Shown: positions 46,635 to 55,092, counted from the stretch's first letter. The stretch: 64,000 bases of DNA from Flavobacterium sp. J49 (GCF_011742145.1 NZ_JAAQQU010000099.1:124001-188000), one strand, 5' to 3'. Numbers and translations: made by a program. Notes: generated by a model not told the origin, from the letters alone.

Positions 46635-46859
46635 ATGAAAAATGTGGGTATTGGATTAAGTATGTTATCAATGGTATTGTTAATGGCTTGCGATAAGAAA
46701 GAAGAAAAAACAACCGAAGTGATAGAAACAAACACTATCGAAAAAGAAACAGTCATTGTAAAAGACACTGTTAAAGAAAAAGACGGCACTTCAGTAAAAA
46801 TAAGCGGTGACGGTGTAGATGTTGACAGCAAAGACGTTGATGTTGAAATCAAAAAGTAA
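46635..46859 (+). CDS. Small lipoprotein (74 aa), Thr/Val/Asp-rich
   Basis: SPII signal with LMAC (Cys19) and a charged, repetitive mature part (VIETNTIEKETVIVKDTVKE, then GDGVDVDSKDVDVEIKK). No family recognised. Lys/Asp-rich residues after the Cys fit Bacteroidota lipoproteins. Followed by a strong terminator. Confidence 0.65.
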   Translation: MKNVGIGLSMLSMVLLMACDKKEEKTTEVIETNTIEKETVIVKDTVKEKDGTSVKISGDGVDVDSKDVDVEIKK

Positions 46860-46881
46860 AATACTTTCAGTGATAAAAAGT

Positions 46882-46905
46882 AAAAGCCGGTGTGAGCCGG
46901 CTTTT
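46882..46905 (+). terminator. Intrinsic terminator
   Basis: AAAAGCCGG / CCGGCTTTT 9-bp stem with a 6-base loop and T-run, after the stop at 46859; it can also serve the convergent GDSL gene. Confidence 0.88.
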
Positions 46906-46925
46906 TTTATGTCTTAACAACAAGA

Positions 46926-47579
46926 TTACTCGTTTACCAAGGTATTTAAGGCTTTGGTCCAAATGGCATACCCTTTGGCATTCATGTGCAAATTATCATG
47001 GATAAAAATATCTTTCATGGGCTCGCCATTTTCCAACATCTTGTCCCAGATATTGACAAAAACAGCTTTGTGATCTTCTTTCAAATAGTCACTGATTAAA
47101 GCATTGGCAGCCATCATTCGGTCTTTCATAGCCCATCTCAAAACACAAGGTTTTAATGACACGAACACTATCGGTGTATTCGGAAATTGTTTTCTTAAAG
47201 TAGTGTGCAGGGTTTTAAAGCGTTCAAAAACGATTTCTGGAGTTACTTTCTCAGAGCTGGCAATGTCATTTTCTCCACAATAGATGAATATCTTTTTGGG
47301 CTTGTATTTCAACACTACATCATTTTGCCAATAAATCAAATCTTCCAAGGTAGCGCCGCCAAAGGCACGGTTGACGATAGTTTCATTGTGAAAATCTTCC
47401 TTGAGTGTTTTCCACATTCTAAAAGAGGAACTGCCTATAAAAAGCAGCATACCGTCTTTGGGTTGCTGAATACTGTCTTGTGTTCTAAAGGCTTTTATCT
47501 CATCCCAATAAGGCTTTTGCTGGGCAGAAACTTGAAAGGAAATGAATAATATGACTAGGACTAAAAATTGTTTTTTCAT
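46926..47579 (-). CDS. SGNH/GDSL-type hydrolase
   Basis: 217 aa. Signal peptide (to about residue 20). Block I is FIGSSSF with nucleophile Ser51, Gly block in AFGGATL, Asn in CGENDI, and His/Asp in HDNLHMNAKGY. Periplasmic esterase or carbohydrate deacetylase; substrate unknown. 9 bp downstream of the HAD gene on the same strand. Confidence 0.88.
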   Translation of the reverse strand: MKKQFLVLVILFISFQVSAQQKPYWDEIKAFRTQDSIQQPKDGMLLFIGSSSFRMWKTLKEDFHNETIVNRAFGGATLEDLIYWQNDVVLKYKPKKIFIYCGENDIASSEKVTPEIVFERFKTLHTTLRKQFPNTPIVFVSLKPCVLRWAMKDRMMAANALISDYLKEDHKAVFVNIWDKMLENGEPMKDIFIHDNLHMNAKGYAIWTKALNTLVNE

Positions 47580-47588
47580 TGTTTAAAG

Positions 47589-48251
47589 TTACTGATTTTT
47601 TATGTTTCTTATCTGCTCGAAACTCAATTCATTAAAATGAGTGATAACCTTATCGGCTTTAGAATAATCCTGCATTTTGGAGTGGAAACTATCATACCCT
47701 ACGCAATAAATTCCGGCTGCTTTAGCAGCTAAAACGCCATTGGTACTGTCTTCAATAACGATACAGTTTTCTACCGGAGTTTGGGCTAAAAATGCCGCAT
47801 GCTGAAATATAGCCGGATGTGGTTTCGACTTAGGGAAATCCTCTCCGGAGACTTTATGGGTGAAATATTGGTCTAAATTAAACCGATTGAAAATACGGTT
47901 AATGGTGACGGTTGCTGAGGATGAAGCCAAAACCAACTGCATGCCGTTGTGGTGCAGGTCTTTGATCAAATCTTCTACACCGTCTAGCAGGTACAAGTCT
48001 TCTTTGTTGTCGAAAGCATCGTTGAATAAGTTGCGTTTGGTTTGTACCAAAGTCTCTACCTCTTGCTCTAAATTGAATTCCGCTTTCAAACGCTCAAAGA
48101 TATTCTTGGTAGAATTTCCGGTGAACGAAGCGTACATTTCAGGAGAAATATCGATGCCCAATTGTTTGAATTGCTGGTTATAGGCATAATGGTGTACCGG
48201 TTCAGTATCTACAATTACGCCATCCATGTCGAAAATTACTGTTTGTATCAT
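47589..48251 (-). CDS. HAD phosphatase (beta-phosphoglucomutase-like)
   Basis: 220 aa. Motif I DMDGVIVDTEPVH (Asp8, Asp10), helical cap, motif II LASSS, motif III KPHPAIFQ, motif IV VIEDSTNGVLAA. Subfamily I of HAD; substrate is probably a small sugar phosphate. Confidence 0.9.
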   Translation of the reverse strand: MIQTVIFDMDGVIVDTEPVHHYAYNQQFKQLGIDISPEMYASFTGNSTKNIFERLKAEFNLEQEVETLVQTKRNLFNDAFDNKEDLYLLDGVEDLIKDLHHNGMQLVLASSSATVTINRIFNRFNLDQYFTHKVSGEDFPKSKPHPAIFQHAAFLAQTPVENCIVIEDSTNGVLAAKAAGIYCVGYDSFHSKMQDYSKADKVITHFNELSFEQIRNIKNQ

Positions 48252-48291
48252 ATTTTAGTAGCTGAGTGCCTGATTTGCTGACACTGTAAGA

Positions 48292-48795
48292 TTAGGAGTT
48301 TTTGGAGGATTGAATTAAAAAATAAAATACCGGACCAAAGACCATAGCAAAGACCAACAATAAAAACCAACGCCCGAAGACATCCGGCCAATCTAAAGCT
48401 ATTTGAATCGTTTTGTAGTCTATCACAAAGAATACCAAAAGCAGCATCACTTTCAACATACGCAACATCTTAGTCATGCTGGTGTATTGCTTTTCGGCAT
48501 TGTCTTCGGTTATGGTAGCCATATAATTCATCTTGTGGGGAAATCTGACAACGATAGTTAAAAATACATAGATAAAAGTACCTATCAGCGGTAACATAAT
48601 AATGGACCACTTAGGACCATAACCATCAGGTTTTCCTCCACCGCCAAAATGCGTAGGGATAATATCGGGCAACTGATTATAATGGAATAAATTAAAAAGC
48701 CAAAAAGCCAGGCATACTAAAAGACCGAAAACTTCAACCACTTTGTCAGTAGTAGTCAACGGAATTTTGATTATAGGTCTTGGTAATTCAGACAT
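48292..48795 (-). CDS. DUF1648 membrane protein
   Basis: 167 aa, four membrane helices. Contains the DUF1648 sequence LPDIIPTHFGGGGKPDGYG between helices 1 and 2. Function unknown. It begins 4 bp after the TcdA stop and is probably co-transcribed with it. Confidence 0.85.
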   Translation of the reverse strand: MSELPRPIIKIPLTTTDKVVEVFGLLVCLAFWLFNLFHYNQLPDIIPTHFGGGGKPDGYGPKWSIIMLPLIGTFIYVFLTIVVRFPHKMNYMATITEDNAEKQYTSMTKMLRMLKVMLLLVFFVIDYKTIQIALDWPDVFGRWFLLLVFAMVFGPVFYFLIQSSKNS

Positions 48796-48799
48796 GAAG

Positions 48800-49522
48800 T
48801 TATTTTTGTTTTTTTAGCAAATGTTTTACCACTGTTTCTGCGGCGTGCAACCCAAAAAGGCAGGGCATCCAACTGTTGGTACCGTAAAAGGATTTTTTAT
48901 AGTTCTTACCGTCTGTGAGTTTTATGCTGGTTTCATCGGGAACTTCAGTTGAAAAAACGGCTTTGATGCCTTTGGATATCTTGGCTTCTTTTAAACGTTT
49001 GCGCATGTTCTTGGCCAACGGGCAATACTCGGTTTTACTGATGTCGCGTACTTTTACTTTGCTCGCTTCATATTTTCCGCCGGCGCCCATACTGCTGATG
49101 ACTTTTACCTTCTTGCGCTTAGAAGCAATCAATAAGTTGAGTTTAGGCGTTACGCTGTCAATACAATCTAAGACATAATCAAAGTCGGGTGTCACCAATT
49201 CATAAGCTCTTTCCGGAGAAAGAAATTCTTCCAATCGGGTTAAGTTTAATTCCGGATTAATATCCATTAACCTATCGCCCACTATGTGAACTTTGGGTTG
49301 GCCTACGGTAGAATGCAAAGCCGGTAACTGACGGTTTACATTGGTAATATCTACCACATCGCCATCAACTATAGTCATATTGCCCACACCGGCACGTGCC
49401 AAAAACTCAGCCGCAAACGAGCCTACGCCACCAAGTCCTACGACCAGTACATTGGCATTCTTTAAATTGTTTAATCCTTCTTCTTTAAATAAAAGCGCTG
49501 CTCTTTCTTGCCACTTTGCCAT
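48800..49522 (-). CDS. tcdA: tRNA threonylcarbamoyladenosine dehydratase TcdA
   Basis: 240 aa, ThiF/E1 fold. ATP loop VLVVGLGGVGSFAAEFLARAG, the NVNRQ arginine, and the Cys region DISKTEYCPLAKNMRKRL. It dehydrates t6A to cyclic t6A at position 37 of ANN-decoding tRNAs. A -7 box (TATTTTTG, 49567-49574) lies upstream. Confidence 0.92.
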   Translation of the reverse strand: MAKWQERAALLFKEEGLNNLKNANVLVVGLGGVGSFAAEFLARAGVGNMTIVDGDVVDITNVNRQLPALHSTVGQPKVHIVGDRLMDINPELNLTRLEEFLSPERAYELVTPDFDYVLDCIDSVTPKLNLLIASKRKKVKVISSMGAGGKYEASKVKVRDISKTEYCPLAKNMRKRLKEAKISKGIKAVFSTEVPDETSIKLTDGKNYKKSFYGTNSWMPCLFGLHAAETVVKHLLKKQK

Positions 49523-49566
49523 TTTAGATTATTAAATTGTTAGATTATTAGACTAAAAATAAGGTG

Positions 49567-49574
49567 CAAAAATA
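49567..49574 (-). promoter_or_regulatory. -7 element (TATTTTTG) for tcdA
   Basis: Perfect TAnnTTTG on the minus strand 45 bases before the tcdA start; no -33 TTG at the usual distance. Confidence 0.4.
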
Positions 49575-49631
49575 AGCAAAAAGGAATAGGTATTTGTTAA
49601 GTTTTGTGACTCGTACTTACTGCACTTTTAC

Positions 49632-49697
49632 ATAACGTTACCATGACGTTACCATGACGTTAATATGACGTATATATGACGTTACTATGACGCAGTA
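49632..49697. repeat. 11-bp tandem array 1 (ATGACGTTACC type), six units
   Basis: Six units at an exact 11-bp pitch starting at 49632, 49643, 49654, 49665, 49676 and 49687 (for example ATGACGTTACC, ATGACGTTAAT, ATGACGTATAT). Every unit keeps AT(G/A)ACG. The period is not a multiple of three and each unit carries TGA or TAA, so the array is not coding. The last unit is followed by AGTAG-N3-TTAAAA, as after array 2. Confidence 0.9.
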
Positions 49698-49715
49698 GTT
49701 TTTAAAAGGTCTTGC

Positions 49716-49802
49716 ATAACCTTATCATGGCTTACCATAACTTATCTATGGCTTATCTATGGCTTTAGTATGGCTTATCTATGACTTATCTATGACTTAG
49801 TA
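49716..49802. repeat. 11-bp tandem array 2 (ATGGCTTATCT type), eight units
   Basis: Units start at 49716, 49727 (10 bp), 49737, 49748, 49759, 49770, 49781 and 49792. Consensus AT(G/A)(G/A)CTTATCT. It shares the AT(G/A)(G/A)C core and the 11-bp period with array 1 but has CTTATC where array 1 has CGTTAC. It ends AGTAG-N3-TTAAAA, in the same register as array 1. Together the arrays fill most of the 484-bp gap between tcdA and the DUF4240 gene; the rest holds the two promoters and no ORF. Confidence 0.9.
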
Positions 49803-49880
49803 GGCATTAAAATTGGCGGTTAAAATGTATTTATAAGAATTTTATGTTAATAACTTGGCTACAATTCCCTATTGATGGGA

Positions 49881-49911
49881 TTGGTTGGCAGGAAGAAATT
49901 TGGTAGATTTG
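49881..49911 (+). promoter_or_regulatory. Promoter of the DUF4240 gene (TTG, 20-bp spacer, TAGATTTG)
   Basis: TTG at 49881-49883 and TAGATTTG at 49904-49911 with a 20-bp spacer. It starts 79 bp after the second 11-bp array; the predicted leader is about 90 nt. Confidence 0.6.
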
Positions 49912-50006
49912 GAAAGAGTGATTTTGATAAAAGACGTTAAAATGAGTTTTGTTACAATTCATCAGAACGTAGCCACATTGGCAATAAAACTGTATAAAGA
50001 TTAAAA

Positions 50007-50933
50007 ATGAATGTACTAGCTGAAATAGGAAAGAAAAATACAATACTAATCTCAATCAGTATTGTATTGGTTTCAATTCACACCATATATTTTTATCATT
50101 CGGTAAGACCGGAAATAGAAACAGAAAAATTAATCCAACAATTAGTAAGGCTTTTATTGACTATTGGTCTTTTAATAGCGGTTTATAAAGGAAAGAATTG
50201 GGCTAGAATTTTATCAATTGTTTTATTTTCTATAGCTCTTTTAGGAGCTTTAATTGGTTTAGGAACATTCGCAACACCTTTTATAAATAAAATTCCACTT
50301 TTGGTTATGATTTTTGTTTATTCAATGGCTATTTATCATTTTGGTTTTGCTAAAAGTTTTAAAGAGTTTTTTGAACATCAAAATGCTGATACTACATTTA
50401 AAGAGTCTGTTCAAGATTCTAAACAATTAATGGTAGCTGAAGAATTTTGGAGAATAATTGAAATGAGTAAATCAAAAAGTTTGGGAGATTACGACAAACA
50501 GCAAACTGAACTCAAAAAAGAATTGCAAAAACTTAGTGCAAAAGAAGTTTTAGAATTTGATAACAGGTTTAGAACATTAAGAGGAGAAATTTACGATTGG
50601 GATTTTTGGGCAGCAGCTTATATCATAAATGGAGGATGTTCTGATGATTGTTTTTCTGATTTTCGAGGTTGGTTAATTGGACAAGGAAAAACTATTTATG
50701 AAAATGCTGTAAATAATATTGAAACACTTTCTAATCTAACCGAAACCAACGATGGAGATTGGGAAGGCTTGAGCTACATTGCTACTGAAGTTTACGAAAG
50801 TAAAACAGGAAACGATATGCCACAAGGAATTCAAGAAAATTTTGAAATTACTGGTGAAGAATGGGATGAAGATGAAATAGAATTGAAAAATAAATTTCCT
50901 AAATTATGGGAGAAATTTGGTGCTAAAAAATAA
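50007..50933 (+). CDS. Four-helix membrane protein fused to DUF4240
   Basis: 308 aa. Four membrane helices in residues 10-115, then a soluble domain with DUF4240 features: EEFWRIIEMSK, FDNRFRTLRGEIYDWDFWAAAYIINGGCSDDCFSDFRGWLIGQG (split by eye into its two halves) and GLSYIATEVYE. Stand-alone DUF4240 proteins occur next to polymorphic-toxin and defence-like genes, but its function is not established. The unusual point is the membrane fusion. It follows the 11-bp arrays. Confidence 0.8.
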   Translation: MNVLAEIGKKNTILISISIVLVSIHTIYFYHSVRPEIETEKLIQQLVRLLLTIGLLIAVYKGKNWARILSIVLFSIALLGALIGLGTFATPFINKIPLLVMIFVYSMAIYHFGFAKSFKEFFEHQNADTTFKESVQDSKQLMVAEEFWRIIEMSKSKSLGDYDKQQTELKKELQKLSAKEVLEFDNRFRTLRGEIYDWDFWAAAYIINGGCSDDCFSDFRGWLIGQGKTIYENAVNNIETLSNLTETNDGDWEGLSYIATEVYESKTGNDMPQGIQENFEITGEEWDEDEIELKNKFPKLWEKFGAKK

Positions 50934-50935
50934 TA

Positions 50936-50966
50936 GCTAACACCAACAGCAGTTTGCAACAACTGC
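50936..50966. other. Post-gene element with GCAGTT / AACTGC hairpin
   Basis: Directly after the stop codon: GCTAACACCAACAGC, then a 6-bp perfect stem GCAGTT / AACTGC with a 6-base loop (50949-50966). The core CTAACA..CAGC recurs 8 bp after the stop of the next gene (51519-51529). No T-run, so it is not a clear terminator. Confidence 0.45.
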
Positions 50967-51054
50967 CAAGATTGTAGTTTCAACTTTAGAACAATCATCG
51001 ATTAATTGTCTAAACTTACACAAATCGAGGCATATTAATGATAATCATCAGAAA

Positions 51055-51510
51055 ATGAAAAATGTTTTCTCCATAACCTTTATTTTATTATTCATTGTTG
51101 GTTGTAAACAACTAGATGAAAAAATTACTGCTGTTTATAACAAAGGTGAATTTTATTCTGCAATTGACAATAGTGATATGATTGCATTTCGAATCAATAA
51201 AAATAATATGAGTAAAGGGGTACGCCAAGATTCTGCATTTACATCCAAACCCGAATATATTGCGGATAAGGAAGATGAAATACAAGAATTCAGAAACTTA
51301 TTTAAAAGCGCTAAATCAACCGGTTATTGTTGTTGTCCAAATTCTGATTTAAAAATTGAATTTCGCAATAAGGATAAGATATACGACTATTTTTTTCTTG
51401 ACGCTACCAGTTTAGCGGATTCCGTGATTGTCTTTCAAAAAAGTTATCAGTCCTCGAAAAGGATTACCAAAACATCTTGGAATGAATATTTGACAAGTCT
51501 AACAAAATAA
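51055..51510 (+). CDS. Hypothetical lipoprotein, 151 aa
   Basis: Lipobox LFIVGC (Cys16). The mature protein has a Cys pair in STGYCCCPNSD and no named domain; charged and mixed alpha/beta. Single gene between two CTAACA elements. Unknown function. Confidence 0.7.
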   Translation: MKNVFSITFILLFIVGCKQLDEKITAVYNKGEFYSAIDNSDMIAFRINKNNMSKGVRQDSAFTSKPEYIADKEDEIQEFRNLFKSAKSTGYCCCPNSDLKIEFRNKDKIYDYFFLDATSLADSVIVFQKSYQSSKRITKTSWNEYLTSLTK

Positions 51511-51518
51511 AACTACCA

Positions 51519-51529
51519 CTAACAACAGC
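51519..51529. other. Second CTAACA..CAGC element after a stop codon
   Basis: CTAACAACAGC begins 8 bp after the stop at 51510, a partial match to the element at 50936. The 160-bp gap to the next gene otherwise holds nothing recognised. Confidence 0.35.
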
Positions 51530-51671
51530 TCATAATCTACTACCCAGACAGATGACTTTGCGGGTTATAAAGCATTAACAAATAAAGCTTAAACCAATCT
51601 TGATATCACAATCTTAACCCAAAATCAAATCTTTACTTTAAAAAGGGCTTACCTTTAAGAAAAAGTAAATT

Positions 51672-52049
51672 ATGTCAGATAAAAACAAAAAACAGTTTGG
51701 TGTTTGGATGGATTCCCACACCGCAACAATCGTAGGAAAAGAAGAAGTTAATAATGGTGATTTTATAGTTATCGGGCATGTAAAAAACGTTGGCACTGAT
51801 GCTAACTCAAATGAAAAGACCTCAAACAATCAAGAAATTACTTTAATACAAAAGTACTTCAAAGAAATCGCCCACACGATGCCCAATATTGATGAAATTC
51901 ACCTCACAGGCACCGGGCAAATTCAGGAACAATTCATGAAGTTTTTGGCAGATACGCCCCAATATAAAAACGCGCTTACTACTGAAAGTACTTCGAATAG
52001 AATGAGTGATGAAAATCTAGCCCAGTATATTGCAAAATATTTCAATTAG
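51672..52049 (+). CDS. Small protein resembling an eRF1/baeRF-like domain
   Basis: 125 aa, soluble, no signal. It starts FGVWMDSHTATIVG and contains IDEIHLTGTGQIQEQFMKFL, a pattern resembling the C-terminal ligand loop of bacterial eRF1-like (baeRF/Dom34-related) proteins. The N-terminal resemblance to a host-attachment/translation factor is partial. A role in translation is a guess; it could be an unrelated alpha/beta protein. Confidence 0.55.
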   Translation: MSDKNKKQFGVWMDSHTATIVGKEEVNNGDFIVIGHVKNVGTDANSNEKTSNNQEITLIQKYFKEIAHTMPNIDEIHLTGTGQIQEQFMKFLADTPQYKNALTTESTSNRMSDENLAQYIAKYFN

Positions 52050-52074
52050 AAAACGTGGTTTAAAAACCAAGTTC

Positions 52075-52758
52075 TTATGTAGCTAAAAAATCCGTCAGCT
52101 TTATCAAATCGGCTTCTGAATTAAAATTAATCTTATTTTGTTTTAGAAAAGTTTCTATTGCTTCTTTTCGATCCGGATAGCGTTTAAGCAACCCTTTTTT
52201 GTTGGTTGGAAACTCAAATATGTCTTGGTCTTTACCTTTTAGGTAAAAAACATCGGCAGCTATTGTATATTCTGCCGGTAAATCTTCGGCATAAGATGAA
52301 ACAGCCGGTCTGGCTGATGCATAATTTATTTTTTGTTTCTTGTAAAGGATAAAGTCATTCTTTTGATGAAGTTGGATTAAATATCCCTTAGTTGGTTTAT
52401 CATTTTTATCGGTATAATTTACCAGACGGTAATTTATCTTTGAACCCGTAAATATGATATCACTATAGGCCTCAGTTTTACTTAGTACTAAAGTATCATT
52501 CTTTTGGCTTATAAATTCAAAAGCATCATCATAGGCATTGTATCGTAAAAATACATTATCAGCGGCATTCACTACTTTGCCGGGTGCAAAAACCTTATTG
52601 ATATAAGGCGAACCTTTAACATCTGAAGGTTGTTTAGAATACTGTCTTCCAAGCATTGATACATCTGAATAATCAAGCGAAGTTACACGCGGAACTTGGG
52701 CATAAACAAAAGCGGAGATAAATAATGAGAATAAACTTAATTTAAATTCGTGTTTCAT
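52075..52758 (-). CDS. Secreted hypothetical protein, 227 aa
   Basis: Signal peptide (ending SAFVYAQ). Beta-rich middle (NVFLRYNAYDDAFEFISQKND), and a short helical C-terminal end (RKEAIETFLKQNKINFNSEADL). No family recognised; probably periplasmic. Convergent with the gene at 51672. Confidence 0.7.
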   Translation of the reverse strand: MKHEFKLSLFSLFISAFVYAQVPRVTSLDYSDVSMLGRQYSKQPSDVKGSPYINKVFAPGKVVNAADNVFLRYNAYDDAFEFISQKNDTLVLSKTEAYSDIIFTGSKINYRLVNYTDKNDKPTKGYLIQLHQKNDFILYKKQKINYASARPAVSSYAEDLPAEYTIAADVFYLKGKDQDIFEFPTNKKGLLKRYPDRKEAIETFLKQNKINFNSEADLIKLTDFLAT

Positions 52759-52813
52759 AGGTTTAATTTTTAAAAAAAGCGAAACTACGTTATTTTTAAA
52801 TTACTTTAATTGA

Positions 52814-52838
52814 TTAATGAAATTTTAACTTTCATTAA
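52814..52838. other. Perfect 9-bp inverted repeat, operator-like
   Basis: TTAATGAAA / TTTCATTAA with a 7-base loop in the gap upstream of both the 52075 and 52990 genes. No T-run follows, so it looks more like a protein-binding site than a terminator. Confidence 0.4.
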
Positions 52839-52989
52839 AGATTTTAGCTTTCACCTACTGCATTAAACTTTAAAAACACGATAGTACAGAGATTTTTAAT
52901 CCGTGTCCACAAAACGGTTAACACTGACAATTCCATTTTTGCCAATCATTAAAAAAATAAAACTATATTTAATCTCTAAAAAATACAAA

Positions 52990-53421
52990 ATGGCAAAAAT
53001 AAATCCTCACCTGCTTTTCAAAGGCAATACAGAAGTCGCTTTTGGTTTTTATCAATCGGTTTTTGGCGGCGAATTTACCACGCTTATGCGCATGAAAGAT
53101 TTACCCGGTGATCCTGATAACCCACTTACAGAAAGCGTGGCCAACAAAATAGTATTCATTGCCCTGCCGATAGGAAATTCAGATTCACTTATAGGTAGTG
53201 ATGTAGGAGAACAATTTATGGATGAAGAACTGGTAACCGGCAACCGATATACGATTTCTATAACCGCTGAAAGCAAAGAAGAGGCCAGTAAACTGTTCAA
53301 CGGTCTATCGGCCGGCGGAGCAATAGAAATGCCTTTAGAAGAAAGCTTTGGAGGTTCTTATTTTGGCATGTTTGCCGATCAATTCGGTATTCAATGGATG
53401 ATAAGTTTTGACCCAAAATAG
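52990..53421 (+). CDS. VOC-superfamily protein (PhnB-like)
   Basis: 143 aa from the ATG at 52990 (MAKINPHLLFKGN); upstream codons in frame are not part of the domain. PhnB/glyoxalase-type fold: FYQSVFGGEFTTLMRM, VFIALPIGNSDSLIGSD and SFGGSYFGMFADQFGIQWMISFD. Metal ligands cannot be fixed by eye; the substrate is unknown. Confidence 0.88.
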   Translation: MAKINPHLLFKGNTEVAFGFYQSVFGGEFTTLMRMKDLPGDPDNPLTESVANKIVFIALPIGNSDSLIGSDVGEQFMDEELVTGNRYTISITAESKEEASKLFNGLSAGGAIEMPLEESFGGSYFGMFADQFGIQWMISFDPK

Positions 53422-53547
53422 AAGTCATTCTACCATTTGCAGGATACCTCTTCAACGTCTTTTTGCTTGACTTCTTTTTCAAAGCGATAAAATTCGACTA
53501 ATGCTTTTTAAAATAAAAAATAACCCATTTAATTTAAAAGTGGGGAA

Positions 53548-54360
53548 TTAACACTGCACAGTTACCTTTAAAAAAGTAGCCGGTATCTTTGCCGTGTTAG
53601 GAACAGTACTTTGGTTTTGACTGTTGAATAAATCTTCTAATTCCATTTGAAGTCCCGAAGCTTTTCCGTTGGCTTCAGCAGCAGCAAAAGCGTTCATTGT
53701 CGGACCATAGTAATCCCTGAAAACGTTGACCAATTGGGTTGGTGCATAAGGTGCATTAAAAACAAAAGTCTCTCGGGCAAAGGCTATATTTTCCTTCGGA
53801 ATACCGGCGTTTTCAAAACGCTCAATAACGTTGCTTTCAACACCCCAAAGCATCGGACTGATAAATCCTTCCGGCGGCGGTGGCGTATAAGCAGAACTTA
53901 TTTTCAAAATTTGAGCAACTAAAGTCGGATCACCCGGAATCCAATTACCCATCACTACTCTTCCGCCCGGACGAGCCACACGAACCATTTCTTGGGCTAC
54001 TTCAAACGGTTTTGGTGCAAACATAGCCCCGAATATACTCATCACTAAATCAAAAGAAGCGTCATTCAGCCCTTGTAAATCGGTAGCGTCACCTTCTTGA
54101 AAGGTACAATTTGTAAGACCTTCAGCCTTGGCTCTTAGATTACCAGCGGCTACAAGATTACTGGCAATGTCTACCCCTAAAACGTTAGCTCCTGCTTTGG
54201 CTGCCGGAATGGCGGTAGTTCCGTCACCACAACCAAGATCGAGTACATCAAGCCCTTTGGTGATTTGCAACGAGGCAACCAATGCTGCTCCGCTTTCACG
54301 CATATTGGCGGCTATGCGTGTAAAATCTCCTTTTTCCCATAATGCTTTGTTAGGATTCAT
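53548..54360 (-). CDS. Class I SAM-dependent methyltransferase
   Basis: 270 aa. SAM motif DLGCGDGTTAIPAA at 41-54, VLGVD, EGDATDLQG, and MSIFGAMFAPKP. Methylates a small molecule or lipid; substrate unknown. The C-terminal region is larger than the minimal fold. Confidence 0.88.
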   Translation of the reverse strand: MNPNKALWEKGDFTRIAANMRESGAALVASLQITKGLDVLDLGCGDGTTAIPAAKAGANVLGVDIASNLVAAGNLRAKAEGLTNCTFQEGDATDLQGLNDASFDLVMSIFGAMFAPKPFEVAQEMVRVARPGGRVVMGNWIPGDPTLVAQILKISSAYTPPPPEGFISPMLWGVESNVIERFENAGIPKENIAFARETFVFNAPYAPTQLVNVFRDYYGPTMNAFAAAEANGKASGLQMELEDLFNSQNQSTVPNTAKIPATFLKVTVQC

Positions 54361-54441
54361 TTGTTTGATTTTTAGCCTATAAAGTTAACCTAAAAACAAC
54401 TATAAAAGTATTTTTTTTAGTTTAAAATTTATGCTAAAGCC

Positions 54442-55092
54442 TTAATAATCAACAAAAACCCGCTTCCAATTGGTCCCAACTTGCTCTTGAAGGGCTTCCA
54501 TCGATATTCCTTTGTATTGAGCTGCCAGAGAGTAAACTTCCTCCAAGGTTTCTTCAATAGTATCAGTTTCCAAAAAGAATCGGTCATTGGGAACGGAAAG
54601 AAACACTTGTTTCAATTCAGGATTTCTTAAAAGATATTTGCCAAATGACAAATAGAAACCATTGTCAATCATTTGCTTGGCAGTTTGCTCATTCTTTGAA
54701 AACCCGTGGAGTATTATAGGCACCGAAATATTCAATCGGTTTTTGATTTCCACCAATTCCTGATAAGCCGCTACTAAATGTAATACTAAAGGCTTCTGAT
54801 ATTTTTCTGCTAAGGCAATTTGCTTTTCAAAGACTGCTGTTTGCAAAGCCATCGGTATGTCGATTCGCTTGTCTAAACCACATTCGCCCAATGCCAAACA
54901 TTCGGGCTGTTGTAGTTTGGTTTCAATGAATTGCAAATCAATTTCCAAACGACTTTCATTGATATACCAAGGATGAATCCCTATGGAATACCTCGGAATA
55001 TCATTGATGAATTCCCATGGATATTGGTTGACTAATTCAATAGTATTGGCGTCATTGGTGAATTTGTGTGTATGTAAATTGTAAAAAGACAT
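54442..55092 (-). CDS. TatD-family metal-dependent hydrolase
   Basis: 216 aa. First metal motif HTH at 7-9 (LHTHKF), GECGLD, LHLVAAYQEL, and ETDT near the C-terminus. It is shorter than E. coli TatD (about 260 aa) and may lack part of the last strand. Its first base is the last base of the DUF1684 stop codon, so translation is coupled. Confidence 0.87.
   Translation of the reverse strand: MSFYNLHTHKFTNDANTIELVNQYPWEFINDIPRYSIGIHPWYINESRLEIDLQFIETKLQQPECLALGECGLDKRIDIPMALQTAVFEKQIALAEKYQKPLVLHLVAAYQELVEIKNRLNISVPIILHGFSKNEQTAKQMIDNGFYLSFGKYLLRNPELKQVFLSVPNDRFFLETDTIEETLEEVYSLAAQYKGISMEALQEQVGTNWKRVFVDY

Noticed and set aside
49632..49802. CRISPR or coding repeat
   Set aside because: No spacers, 11-bp units, stop codons in every unit in rotating frames.
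50936..50966. Integron attC site
   Set aside because: No recognisable R'/R'' consensus pair or integrase; kept only as a repeated post-gene element.
54442..55092. Truncated TatD pseudogene
   Set aside because: Shorter than E. coli TatD, but the frame is intact and metal motifs at both ends are present.
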